DNA from: Gordonia alkaliphila
Lineage (GTDB): Bacteria > Actinomycetota > Actinomycetes > Mycobacteriales > Mycobacteriaceae
Assembly: GCF_023017165.1 (NCBI RefSeq)
Contig: NZ_JALKBW010000001.1
Coordinates: forward strand, 1,364,001-1,428,000
Reading direction: 5' to 3'
DNA: 64,000 nucleotides
Part shown: in pieces, positions 20,326-29,010 of the stretch
How positions within the stretch are numbered: position 1 is the first letter of the stretch
Layout of the letters: every line of letters begins with the position of its first letter
Program-made: the position numbers and the translations under genes
The notes under the pieces: model-generated
The model's database searches: none
What the model was told of the DNA's origin: nothing
Seen by the model: only the letters and a program-made list of their open reading frames with translations

Positions 20326-21047
20326 ATATCGAGTGGGCAATCGAGCAACTTGATGATTTTATCCAGGCCACCGCGGTGACCTACGTACCCTCTCCGCCAA
20401 GATCAATTGGATTCCATAGCTACAAAACAGCTGTCTCCGAGGACGAGATCGTCAAGCGCGCCCAAGTCGTAGAACAGATCCTTGATCGAGTCGTTCCAAC
20501 TTGGCGAACTGACGTGCAAAAGAAGGACCGACAGAAGTGGTCAGTCCACTACGAAGCATCGATTCGAGCCCGCGAGGAGCTTGTTCGCGCCGAGGAAGTT
20601 CGGGAGAACCTCGGCGAGAACGCTCCGGAACTCTCTGCTGCCAAACTTCATCCGTGGATCTGGGAGGGCGCCAAGTCGCTCTGGCAGTCTGGCCACTACC
20701 GCGAAGCAGTCGGTGGCGCGATTCGGAAAGTAAATGCCGAGACGCAGAACAAGGTCGGTCGTCGTGACGTAAGTGAGACGAACCTGTTCAAGCAGGCGTT
20801 CTCGACGGACCAACCGAAGGCTGGTGTGGCCCGACTCCGACGCATGAAAGACGACGGTAGCGACACCTACAAGTCGGTGCAGCGTGGTGCCATGGCTCTC
20901 GCTGAGGGTGTGTTCGCGGGTATTCGTAACCCGCTCAGTCATGAGGTTGACCAGGAGCTCTCTGAGCAGGAGGCGCTGGAGTACCTCGCAGCCCTCAGTG
21001 TGCTGGCTCGCTGGGTTGATCAGTCTTGCGTGGAGGCTGCCTCGTGA
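20322..21047 (+). CDS. TIGR02391-type (Ymh-like) accessory protein inside the hsd operon
   Basis: A 241-residue soluble helical protein. The C-terminal half carries the signature I associate with TIGR02391: LHPWIWEGAKSLWQSGHYREAVGGA early on, and AGIRNPLSHE near the end. This is reminiscent of HEPN-like helical bundles but lacks a clear RxxxxH ribonuclease motif. The N-terminal 90 residues are helical and charged. It overlaps hsdS by ATGA and the next gene by GTGA. The coupling implies co-expression with the restriction enzyme. No biochemical role is established. Confidence 0.7.
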   Translation: MNIEWAIEQLDDFIQATAVTYVPSPPRSIGFHSYKTAVSEDEIVKRAQVVEQILDRVVPTWRTDVQKKDRQKWSVHYEASIRAREELVRAEEVRENLGENAPELSAAKLHPWIWEGAKSLWQSGHYREAVGGAIRKVNAETQNKVGRRDVSETNLFKQAFSTDQPKAGVARLRRMKDDGSDTYKSVQRGAMALAEGVFAGIRNPLSHEVDQELSEQEALEYLAALSVLARWVDQSCVEAAS

Positions 21048-21988
21048 GCGCCGGCAAATCGGTTCGCCTGTTCCTGGCTGATGGCACGCCGGGTGGTTTG
21101 CTGACGGCCGAGATCATGAACTGGACCGGTCATGTTGTGGCTGCTCCGCGTTCGGACCTTGCAGCACTCTTGAAGCGTCCTGAGGCGACTCGCACCGGCA
21201 TCTACATCCTGCTCGGAGATGACCCAAACAGCCTCGGCGGGCAAATGGCCTATATCGGCGAAGGTGACGACGTCAGCAAGCGCCTGTATCAGCACGCTCG
21301 CTCGGAAGACCAGAACGGCAAAGACTTCTGGGATCGAGCCATCGTGCTGACCAGCAAAGACGCCAATTTGACCAAGGCGCACGCCCGCTATCTGGAAAGC
21401 CGATTCATCGAGCTCGCTCTGCAGGCTAGTCGAGCCCGGCTTACCAACGGCACCAAACCGCCGCCGATCGTCCTGCCTGAAGCTGACGTGTCGGACATGG
21501 AGTACTTCATCGAGCAAGCCAAGATCGTGCTTCCGGTGCTCGGGGTGAATCTCTTCCGATCTCCACAAACGACTTCGGTGGGATCGAGCTCCGAAGTTTC
21601 CGAAACCCGAACGGATTCGCCGCTGTTCGAGATGACACTGAAGAAGTTGGGCATCACCGCGACCGCTCAGGAGGTCGACGGCGAGTTCACGGTGTTCGAA
21701 GGCTCCAGTGCACGCCTGAAGTGGACCGGAGGAGAGAGTCACAGCTACACCAGTCTGCGGGCGAGGCTGGAGCACGACGGCACGCTCGTCCCGATACCCG
21801 ACGGCTCGGCGATGCGCTTCACTCGCAACCATGTGTTTTCTAGTCCGAGTGCGGCGGCTACCATCGTCGCCGGCCGCGCCGCCAATGGCCGCAAGGACTG
21901 GCAGGTTCAGGGCACCCAGACAAGCTATGGGCAGTGGGAAACCGAAGGAGTCGAGGAGGCAATGAGACAGGAGGTGAGCAATGAGTGA
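21044..21988 (+). CDS. GIY-YIG nuclease-domain protein with C-terminal DUF4357
   Basis: A 314-residue protein. The GIY-YIG-like core is at about 45-125: TGIYILLG, then AYIGEGDDVSKRLYQH, and an acidic candidate in YLESRFIE. The C-terminal 100 residues (ARLKWTGG, RNHVFSSPSAAA, VAGRAANG) fit DUF4357, a domain often found next to or fused with restriction proteins. The GTG start at 21044 overlaps the previous stop (GTGA); an ATG 18 bases upstream is less likely. Eight bases overlap hsdR. It may be a second nuclease or a DNA-binding accessory. Confidence 0.78.
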   Translation: MSAGKSVRLFLADGTPGGLLTAEIMNWTGHVVAAPRSDLAALLKRPEATRTGIYILLGDDPNSLGGQMAYIGEGDDVSKRLYQHARSEDQNGKDFWDRAIVLTSKDANLTKAHARYLESRFIELALQASRARLTNGTKPPPIVLPEADVSDMEYFIEQAKIVLPVLGVNLFRSPQTTSVGSSSEVSETRTDSPLFEMTLKKLGITATAQEVDGEFTVFEGSSARLKWTGGESHSYTSLRARLEHDGTLVPIPDGSAMRFTRNHVFSSPSAAATIVAGRAANGRKDWQVQGTQTSYGQWETEGVEEAMRQEVSNE

Positions 21989-24900
21989 TGTAGGGCAGAT
22001 TGAACGCAAAGCCCAAGAGCGCGTTGTAGCGCTTTTTCGCGACCATCTCGGCTATGAGTACCTCGGCAATTGGGAGTACCGCGAGCACAACTCCAACCTA
22101 GAGACCGAGCTGTTGACGCAGAATCTGCGTACCCGCGGCTACGACGACAACCTCATCAACCGTGCCCTCGATCAGCTTGACAAGGCTGCCTCGGTCGGTG
22201 CCGGCCACGACCTGTACGAGGCCAACCGCGACGTCTACGGGTTGCTGCGCTACGGCGTGAAGGTCAAGGCGGGCGTCGGTGAGCAGACCAAGACTGTCTG
22301 GCTGATCGACTGGAAGAACCCCGAGGCCAACCACTTCGCGGTCGTCGAGGAAGTCACGGTCGCGGGCCAGCACACCAAGCGCCCGGACATGGTGCTGTAT
22401 GTCAACGGTCTTGCCCTGGCCACTCTGGAACTGAAGCGTTCGAAAGTCGCGGTCTCGGAAGGTATCCGGCAGACCATCGGCAATCAGAAGCCCGAGTTCA
22501 TCCGGTCGTTCTTCTCAACCGTGCAGTTCGTCTTCGCGGGCAACGACGTCGAGGGGTTGCGCTACGGCGTCATCGACACGCCGGAGAAGTACTGGCTCGA
22601 GTGGAAGGAGGTTTCGACAGGCTCAACCGCCGCAGACGGTTCAACCGACGAGGAGAACATCGACGGCCCGCTCGATCGGGCACTGCTGCAGATGTGCAGC
22701 AAGCCGCGCCTGCTGGAACTGATCCACGACTTCATCGTCTTCGACGCGGGTGTGAAGAAGGGCCCGCGCCACAACCAGTACTTCGGCGTCAAAGCAGCGC
22801 AGGACCGCATCGCCCAGCGCGAGGGCGGCATCATCTGGCACACCCAGGGCTCGGGCAAGAGCCTGACGATGGTGTGGTTGGCGAAGTGGATCCGGGAAAA
22901 CCAACCCGACGCTCGCGTGCTGCTGATCACCGACCGCACCGAACTCGACGAACAGATCGAAAAGGTCTTCAACGGGGTCAACGAGCAGATCTATCGCACC
23001 AGCAGCGGCGCCGACCTGATCAGCACCCTCAACGCCAGTGAAGAGTGGCTGATCTGCTCGCTGGTGCACAAGTTCCGTGCCGCCGACACCGACAACGAGG
23101 ACGACGAGGCGACCGCCGAGTTCATCAAGGAACTGCACGCGCGGATCCCGAAGGACTTCAAGGCCAAGGGCAACATCTTCGTCTTCGTCGACGAAGCCCA
23201 CCGCACCCAGTCGGGCAAGATGCACACCGCGATGAAGGCCCTGCTGCCCGAGGCGATGTTCATCGGCTTCACTGGCACCCCGCTGCTGAAGGCAGACAAA
23301 GCGACCAGCATGGAGACGTTCGGTTCGTTCATCCACACCTACAAGTTCGACGAGGCCGTCGCCGACGGCGTCGTGCTGGACCTGCGGTACGAGGCCCGCA
23401 ACATCGATCAGCAGCTCGACTCGCCGCAGGCTGTGGACGAATGGTTCGACGCGAACACCCAGAACATGACCGACCTGTCCAAGGCGGAACTCAAGAAGCG
23501 GTGGGGCACCATGCAGAAGGTCCTGACCAGCAAGTCCCGGGCCGAGAAGATCGTCGCCGACATCCTTAAAGACATGGCCACGAAACCGCGGCTGGCCGAT
23601 CGTCGCGGCAATGCGATGCTGGTCGGGTCGTCGATCTCCCAGGCGTGTAAGTTCTACGAGCTGTTCGTCGCGGCAGGGTTTGCTGGGCGTTGCGCGATCG
23701 TCACCAGCTACGTCCCGAGTCCGAGTGACATCGCGGAGGAAGACTCCGGTGCTGGGAAGACGGAGATGATCCGTCAGTACGAGACGTACCGGCGGATGTT
23801 GGCGGACTACTTCGACGAGCCCGCCGACAAGGCCGTCACCCGGGTCGAGGAGTTCGAACGCGACGTCAAACGCCAGTTCATCGAGAACCCGGGCCAGATG
23901 CAGTTGTTGATCGTGGTCGACAAGCTCCTGACCGGATTCGATGCGCCCAGCGCGACCTATCTGTACATCGACAAGAAGATGCGGGACCACGGTCTGTTCC
24001 AGGCCATCTGCCGGGTCAACCGCCTCGACGGCGATGACAAGGACTACGGCTACATCGTCGACTACCAAGACCTGTTCAACTCCCTCGAAACCGCCATCAC
24101 CGACTACACCTCCGGGGCGCTCGAAGGCTACGAGAAGGAGGACATCGACGGCCTGCTCAGCGATCGGGTGACCCAGGCCCGCGAAGTCCTCGACGACGCG
24201 CTGGAAACAATCCGGGCGCTGGTGGAACCCGTCCTCCCGCCGAGGAACACGCTCCAATACCAGCAGTACTTCTGTGCGATGGAGCCCGGCAACGCCCAGC
24301 AGATCAAGGACAACGAACCCAAACGAGTCCAGCTGTACAAGGCCGTCGCGGCCGTGACCCGCGCCTACGGGAACCTCGCGAACGACATGACCGAGGCCGG
24401 CTACACCGCCACAGAAGCCGAGAAGATCAAGGCGGAGATCGCGCACTACGTGGACGTGCGGGCCGAAGTGAAACTCGGCGCCGGCGAGAACGTCGACTTC
24501 AAGCAGTACGAAGCCGGCATGCGATTCCTCCTGGACACCTACATTCAGGCCGGCGCCTCCCAGGTGGTGTCCGACTTCGCCGACACCGGACTCATCGAAC
24601 TGATCACCCAGCTGGGAGAGGGTGCCATCGATCGGCTCCCACCTGGGATCAAGAACGACCCCGAAGCCGTGGCCGAGACGATCGCCAACAACATGCGCCG
24701 GATCATCGTCGACAAGCACGCGATGAACCCGAAGTACTACGACACGATGAGCGCACTGCTGGACGCCCTCATCGAGCAGCGCCGCCAGGAAGCACTCGAC
24801 TACCAGGCATACCTCGCGAAACTACTCGAAGCAGCCAAGCAACTCGGCACCGGCGAGTCCCACGAGCAGTACCCGGACTGGGCGAGCAACGGCGCCCAGC

Positions 24901-25106
24901 GAGCACTGGTCGATTTCGGCTGGCCAGATCCGGCGATGGCAATCCAGGTCGACAACGCCGTGATGACCAGTAAGCCGCACGACTGGGTCGGCAACACGAT
25001 GAAGGAGAAACGCGTCAAACGAGCGCTCCGTCAGATCCTGCCTACCGACTTCGACCGCCTCGACGAGCTCTTCGAGCTGGTGAAAGCACGGGATGAGTAC
25101 CGCTAA
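21981..25106 (+). CDS. hsdR: type I restriction endonuclease/translocase subunit HsdR
   Basis: A 1041-residue motor and nuclease subunit. The nuclease domain has PD at 135-136 and the ELK motif at 150-152 (family PD...ExK). The SF2 helicase part has Walker A GSGKS (290-294), DEAH (404-407) and GFTGTPL. A helical C-terminal region follows. An Ala/Ser/Thr-rich insert at about 211-224 coincides with a dispersed-repeat-like DNA sequence (22611-22630). The 3' end overlaps the metallopeptidase gene by 14 bases. Confidence 0.95.
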   Translation: MSDVGQIERKAQERVVALFRDHLGYEYLGNWEYREHNSNLETELLTQNLRTRGYDDNLINRALDQLDKAASVGAGHDLYEANRDVYGLLRYGVKVKAGVGEQTKTVWLIDWKNPEANHFAVVEEVTVAGQHTKRPDMVLYVNGLALATLELKRSKVAVSEGIRQTIGNQKPEFIRSFFSTVQFVFAGNDVEGLRYGVIDTPEKYWLEWKEVSTGSTAADGSTDEENIDGPLDRALLQMCSKPRLLELIHDFIVFDAGVKKGPRHNQYFGVKAAQDRIAQREGGIIWHTQGSGKSLTMVWLAKWIRENQPDARVLLITDRTELDEQIEKVFNGVNEQIYRTSSGADLISTLNASEEWLICSLVHKFRAADTDNEDDEATAEFIKELHARIPKDFKAKGNIFVFVDEAHRTQSGKMHTAMKALLPEAMFIGFTGTPLLKADKATSMETFGSFIHTYKFDEAVADGVVLDLRYEARNIDQQLDSPQAVDEWFDANTQNMTDLSKAELKKRWGTMQKVLTSKSRAEKIVADILKDMATKPRLADRRGNAMLVGSSISQACKFYELFVAAGFAGRCAIVTSYVPSPSDIAEEDSGAGKTEMIRQYETYRRMLADYFDEPADKAVTRVEEFERDVKRQFIENPGQMQLLIVVDKLLTGFDAPSATYLYIDKKMRDHGLFQAICRVNRLDGDDKDYGYIVDYQDLFNSLETAITDYTSGALEGYEKEDIDGLLSDRVTQAREVLDDALETIRALVEPVLPPRNTLQYQQYFCAMEPGNAQQIKDNEPKRVQLYKAVAAVTRAYGNLANDMTEAGYTATEAEKIKAEIAHYVDVRAEVKLGAGENVDFKQYEAGMRFLLDTYIQAGASQVVSDFADTGLIELITQLGEGAIDRLPPGIKNDPEAVAETIANNMRRIIVDKHAMNPKYYDTMSALLDALIEQRRQEALDYQAYLAKLLEAAKQLGTGESHEQYPDWASNGAQRALVDFGWPDPAMAIQVDNAVMTSKPHDWVGNTMKEKRVKRALRQILPTDFDRLDELFELVKARDEYR
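22611..22630. repeat. GGTTTCGACAGGCTCAACC repeat-like sequence within hsdR
   Basis: This 19-mer has the form of the GGTTTCGACAAGCTCAACC-type dispersed palindromic repeats that I recall from actinobacterial genomes. It is followed at once by a partial repeat (GGTTCAACCG at 22639). Here it is in frame and encodes part of VSTGSTAADGST. Recognition is from memory, not from a search. Confidence 0.45.
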
Positions 25107-25812
25107 CGCGTATCTCACGGTCCGCGGTATAGAGGTCGACGTCGTCTACAAGGACATCAAGAACCTCCACATCACCGTGCACCCGCCGGCCGGGCGTGTT
25201 CGTGTCGCTGCGCCGACGAGGTTCGACGACGACCAAGTCCGCCTTGCTGTGGTCGGCCGGCTCGCGTGGATCAAGCGGCAGCGCGAACAGTTGCAGGCCG
25301 TGGAACGCCAGACCGAACGCGAGATGGTCACCGGAGAATCCCACTACGTGTGGGGGATCCGTCGCCGCCTCAAGATCGTTGAACGACCAGGGCGAGCGCA
25401 CTTCGAGCTCAACGGCGACCGACTGGTCCTGTACGTCCCCGCCGGAACGTCGCAGGACAAGCGACTCGACCAGCTCGACAAGTGGTACCGCGCGCAGCTC
25501 CGCGAAGCGATCCCCGGACTCATTGCCGGCTGGGAACAGAAGCTCGACGTGACTGTCCCGAAGTGGACCATCAAGCGGATGAAAACCAAGTGGGGTTCGT
25601 GCAACCGCGAAACCCGGCACATCTGGTTGAACGTCGAGCTCGCCAAGAAGCACCCCGACTGCCTCGAGTACATCGTCGTCCACGAGATGACCCACTACTT
25701 CGAACGCAACCACGGCCCGACCTTCACCGCACTCATGGACGCCCATCTGCCCGACTGGCGCAGCCGACGCGATCAGCTCAACGACGCACCGCTCGCGGAT
25801 GAGACCTGGTGA
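25093..25812 (+). CDS. YgjP-type (DUF45) zinc metallopeptidase-like protein
   Basis: A 239-residue protein. The C-terminal gluzincin-like motif VVHEMTHYFERNHGPTF provides the HExxH zinc ligands and catalytic Glu; a third ligand would be the His in NHG. KTKWGSCN, also conserved in this family, lies about 40 residues upstream. The N-terminal 100 residues are beta-rich. YgjP-family genes are commonly found beside hsdR, and this one overlaps hsdR by 14 bases. Whether it processes HsdR or another restriction subunit is unknown. Confidence 0.85.
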   Translation: MSTANAYLTVRGIEVDVVYKDIKNLHITVHPPAGRVRVAAPTRFDDDQVRLAVVGRLAWIKRQREQLQAVERQTEREMVTGESHYVWGIRRRLKIVERPGRAHFELNGDRLVLYVPAGTSQDKRLDQLDKWYRAQLREAIPGLIAGWEQKLDVTVPKWTIKRMKTKWGSCNRETRHIWLNVELAKKHPDCLEYIVVHEMTHYFERNHGPTFTALMDAHLPDWRSRRDQLNDAPLADETW

Positions 25813-26647
25813 CGGCGTAGGCGTGACGGCCCGCCCCTGCGACATGTGCGGTCGCACTGCCCCCGAAGTCCGACTCAGCAAAGAACACGTCCTACCTCGT
25901 TCACTCCGCGACACTGTCGCCGAGGCGACCGACCACACCTTCACCCAGGGCTCCGGCCCGGATGTTGCGGGCATGAAGTACACAGAACACCATCGGCCGA
26001 CCAGCCTGATGGACGTGACGGTTCGCACCGTCTGCACGGACTGCAACAACGGCTGGATGAGCGCCCTGGAAGTCCTGGCCAATCCGATCCTGCGCCGCCT
26101 CATCGCGGGCGCGGCCACGGTGACCGCCGACGAAGCCGACATCGTGCGGCTGTGGGCCGCCAAGACCGCTGCCGTAATTCAGATGGCCGAGGCCCGAGCC
26201 AGCGACAGCCCGCCCATCGCCGCAGCAGACCGCGCATCGCTGCGCAGAGGTGACGCGCCGGACGAGTGGGTCGTGACCCTGACACGGCTCGACCCGAGTT
26301 GGCGCGACCACACCCACCGCGGATATGCACCTGTCCCGCTACGACGTGTGGTCGACGACATCGAATCGATCGAGCAGTACCACTTCACCACGATTGAGAT
26401 CGGCTGCATGCTGCTGACCGTCACGGGCGGCCCACCCGAGAGCGACGCGACCCGTCACGTGTGCAGGACAGCGGTGACACACCTCTGGAACGTCGTGCCC
26501 GCGCTCCAACCACTAGTCCCGGGCGAGCCGCTCGAACTGAGGACCTGGCAGCTGCCCAGCACTGACATCCTGCGTCAACTCACGCTGTACTTCGCACGCC
26601 TGCTCCACCAGGAGGATCAGGAGCCCGTCGCTCCGTCGTCATCCTGA
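25799..26647 (+). CDS. HNH-endonuclease-like zinc protein
   Basis: A 282-residue protein with a treble-clef, HNH-type N-terminus: CDMCGR, then KEHVLPRSL, and CTDCNNGWMSALE, which pairs two CxxC knuckles around the His motif. The rest is helical and without a recognised domain. It may start at the ATG at 25799 (overlapping the metallopeptidase gene by 14 bases) or at GTG 25823, just after that gene's stop. A DNA nuclease role in the restriction operon is plausible but unproven. Confidence 0.7.
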   Translation: MRPGDGVGVTARPCDMCGRTAPEVRLSKEHVLPRSLRDTVAEATDHTFTQGSGPDVAGMKYTEHHRPTSLMDVTVRTVCTDCNNGWMSALEVLANPILRRLIAGAATVTADEADIVRLWAAKTAAVIQMAEARASDSPPIAAADRASLRRGDAPDEWVVTLTRLDPSWRDHTHRGYAPVPLRRVVDDIESIEQYHFTTIEIGCMLLTVTGGPPESDATRHVCRTAVTHLWNVVPALQPLVPGEPLELRTWQLPSTDILRQLTLYFARLLHQEDQEPVAPSSS

Positions 26648-26680
26648 AGGGCAGGGCGCATCGGCCAGTACCGTCTGAGC

Positions 26681-27337
26681 ATGACCATCGACGGCATGCG
26701 ACTCCCGCCGATCCTCGACGCCGATCACGCAGACAAGGCCGTCGACGTCCTACGAACCTACTTCGATCAAGATGGGGATCGCTTCTACAGCGGCTCCCAC
26801 TTCGAGCGATTCGCTGCCGGCGGTGACCGCCCCGAGACCGCGGACGTGTTCACTACCGACGACCTAGTGGCGATCACCCTGCTCGGTGTCACCGTCCCGG
26901 GCGACGCTGCCCTTCGGATCCTCGGAGATACCGACCCGGGCTACCGCGAACACCTAAGTGCCCTGCTACGACGGCTTCCAACCGACGTCAACCTCGTCGA
27001 TGCGGACGAGAATGTTCTTGCCGTCGCCAACGAGCTGTGGACCCACGTTCGAGGCAACCTCGGCGTCGGCCCTACGAAGACCAGCAAGCTCCTAGCGCGT
27101 AAGCGCCCGCGCCTGCTCCCGGTGATCGATTCGGTGGTGACCAGGACCGTTGGTCACGTACCGGGCCGACATTCCTTCTACCAGAACCTCCAGGCCGCAC
27201 TGAAGGCCGACGACCACTGCCTGGCCCGGCACTTGGACGAGCTCCGCAAGACCGCCAGCATCGGCGAAGACATCAGCACTATCCGAGTATTTGACGTATT
27301 GGTGTGGATGCAGGGCAGCGGTCGCGTCCGTAGCTGA
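26681..27337 (+). CDS. DUF6308-like hypothetical protein
   Basis: A 218-residue soluble protein beginning 33 bp after the HNH gene. It contains the segments TDDLVAITLLGV, GVGPTKTSKLLARKRPRLLPVIDSV and FDVLVWM, which I associate with DUF6308, a family whose role is unknown. The GxGPTKTSKLLARKRP segment resembles a helix-hairpin-helix DNA-binding element. Its position suggests it belongs to the restriction operon or is a separate cargo gene. The 272 bp between it and the transposase hold the IS left end and a short duplication (GCAGCAGACCTCGCGCA) but no gene. Confidence 0.55.
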   Translation: MTIDGMRLPPILDADHADKAVDVLRTYFDQDGDRFYSGSHFERFAAGGDRPETADVFTTDDLVAITLLGVTVPGDAALRILGDTDPGYREHLSALLRRLPTDVNLVDADENVLAVANELWTHVRGNLGVGPTKTSKLLARKRPRLLPVIDSVVTRTVGHVPGRHSFYQNLQAALKADDHCLARHLDELRKTASIGEDISTIRVFDVLVWMQGSGRVRS

Positions 27338-27482
27338 CTGGGTCTTGCTCGTGGACATCCGCCTGATAGTCGGTGGTCATGGCTGGGGCGCTCGGAGGCT
27401 AAGCGCAGCAGACCTCGCGCAGCAGACCTCGCGCAATTGCAGTCATCGAACGCGCCGCGACGGAGCGCGGCGCAGAGTAGTG

Positions 27483-28901
27483 CCCCATAGAGTGGTGTAG
27501 CCCGGTGACCGGGATCATGACGAGCAGCGTGTCGTTGCTCGTCAGCGGGAGCGGTCACCGTGTGATCCTTCGAGGAATCTCCTACAACCCACTCGAACGG
27601 AGTCATCACGATGACCGCACCACACATTGTCGACCCTTCGGGCTTGCTGAGCCAAGCCCTGAGCGATGCGTCGCCGGACTTGATGCGCGAGCTGCTGCAA
27701 GCTGTGATCAACGCCCTTCTCTCCGCTGATGCCGACGCGGTTTGCGGCGCTGAATGGGGGCAGCGATCAGCTGAGCGCACCAACCAGCGCAACGGGTATC
27801 GGCACCGCGCCCTCGATACTCGGGTCGGAACGATCGATGTCGCTGTCCCGAAACTGCGGCAGGGCACGTATTTCCCGGAATGGCTGCTCGAGCGCCGCAA
27901 ACGCGCCGAAGCAGCGTTGATCACCGTGGTCGCTGACTGCTACCTCGCCGGGGTGTCCACCCGCCGCATGGACAAACTTGTCAAGACACTGGGGATCAAC
28001 TCGCTGTCGAAGCCACAGGTCTCGCGGATGGCCGCTGATCTCGATGAGCACGTCGAGCAGTTCCGGCACCGCCCCTTGAGTGAAGCGGGCCCGTTCACGT
28101 TCGTCGCCGCGGACGCGTTGACGATGAAGGTCCGTGAAGGTGGTCGCGTGGTCAACGCGGTCGTGCTGGTCGCGACCGGGGTCAACGCCGACGGGCGCCG
28201 AGAGGTCTTGGGCCTGCAGGTAGCCACCGCGGAAATCACAGTGGCGTGGAACAGCTTCTTCGCCGACCTGGTCGCCCGCGGCCTGACCGGAGTCCGGCTG
28301 GTAACCAGCGATGCTCATGCCGGCCTCGTCGAAGCGATCGCAGCGAACCTGCCCGGGGCAGCATGGCAACGCTGCCGCACCCACTACGCGGCGAACCTGA
28401 TGAGCGTCACCCCGAAAAGTCTGTGGCCGGCAGTCAAAGCGATGCAGCACTCGGTATACGACCAGCCCGACGCCGACTCAGTCAACGCCCAGTTCGACCG
28501 ACTGCTCGACTACGTCGACACCAAACTGCCTGACGCGCACGATCACCTCGACACCGCCCGGGCCGACATCCTGGCCTTCACCGGTTTCCCCGAAGGACTC
28601 TGGCAGCAGATCTGGTCGAACAACCCCAACGAACGCCTCAACCGGGAGATCCGACGCCGCACCGACAGCGTTGGGATCTTTCCCAACCGTGACGCGATCG
28701 TCCGTCTGGTCGGCGCAGTCCTGGCCGAACAGAACGACGAATGGGCAGAAGGCCGCCGCTACCTCGGCCTGGACATCCTGGCCAAAAGCCGACTCACCCC
28801 AGTCCCCGACACCGGAATCGAGGTAAACGCCGACACCACCCACGAACTCAGCGCTTAACCAGCACCAACGAAGGATCGCAGCGCTACACCACTACTCGGG
28901 A
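27483..28901 (+). mobile_element. IS256-family insertion sequence (about 1.4 kb)
   Basis: The element contains one mutator-type transposase gene. Its likely ends are 27483-27501 and 28883-28901, which share a perfect 11-bp inverted repeat (AGTGGTGTAGC at 27491-27501 against 28883-28893) and a CCC at matching distance. I could not find a clear target-site duplication, so the exact outer limits are uncertain by several bases. Confidence 0.7.
27611..28858 (+). CDS. IS256-family (mutator-type) DDE transposase
   Basis: A 415-residue transposase. The family hallmarks are ERTNQRNGYRHRALDTRVG in the N-terminal third, VVADCYLAGVSTRRMDKL, a first Asp in FVAADALTMKVR, a second in RLVTSDAHAGL, the CRTHYAANL segment and a late Glu in NPNERLNREIRRR. 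The length is normal (about 400), and the frame is intact, so it is probably active. It lies just inside the right boundary of the tRNA-Leu island. Confidence 0.95.
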   Translation: MTAPHIVDPSGLLSQALSDASPDLMRELLQAVINALLSADADAVCGAEWGQRSAERTNQRNGYRHRALDTRVGTIDVAVPKLRQGTYFPEWLLERRKRAEAALITVVADCYLAGVSTRRMDKLVKTLGINSLSKPQVSRMAADLDEHVEQFRHRPLSEAGPFTFVAADALTMKVREGGRVVNAVVLVATGVNADGRREVLGLQVATAEITVAWNSFFADLVARGLTGVRLVTSDAHAGLVEAIAANLPGAAWQRCRTHYAANLMSVTPKSLWPAVKAMQHSVYDQPDADSVNAQFDRLLDYVDTKLPDAHDHLDTARADILAFTGFPEGLWQQIWSNNPNERLNREIRRRTDSVGIFPNRDAIVRLVGAVLAEQNDEWAEGRRYLGLDILAKSRLTPVPDTGIEVNADTTHELSA

Positions 28902-28949
28902 CTTGACCCTCCGTCATGACGCCTGGCCTCCCTGTCTGCACCACTCACC

Positions 28950-28989
28950 ATCAAGAGGTCAGATTGCAGAACTGCAATCTGACCTCTTT
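28950..28989 (+). repeat. right direct repeat of the island; perfect hairpin terminator
   Basis: This copy matches 16530-16569 at 38 of 40 bases. Here the hairpin is perfect: AGAGGTCAGATTGCAG, AA, and the exact 16-base complement, followed by six Ts. It lies 49 bp beyond the inferred IS right end. Confidence 0.85.
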
Positions 28990-29010
28990 TTTGTTCTCGT
29001 CAGCGCAACC

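Larger units (their letters stand above)
16530..28989. mobile_element. accessory (restriction/defence) island inserted behind tRNA-Leu
   Basis: The segment is bounded by the 40-bp direct repeats and separates tRNA-Leu from the core-looking Eis-like gene. It carries a type I restriction operon with accessory genes and an IS256-family element at its right edge. I find no integrase, recombinase or conjugation gene in it, so it may be a decayed or non-autonomous integrative element, or have been inserted by a helper in trans. Confidence 0.7.

Noticed and set aside
20322-21047. Calling the TIGR02391-type protein a HEPN ribonuclease toxin
   Set aside because: The fold looks helical and a RNPLSHE segment is present, but the RxxxxH spacing of HEPN nucleases is not clearly met (RNPLSH has four residues between R and H, yet the surrounding motif differs). 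I left it as a possibility, not a call.
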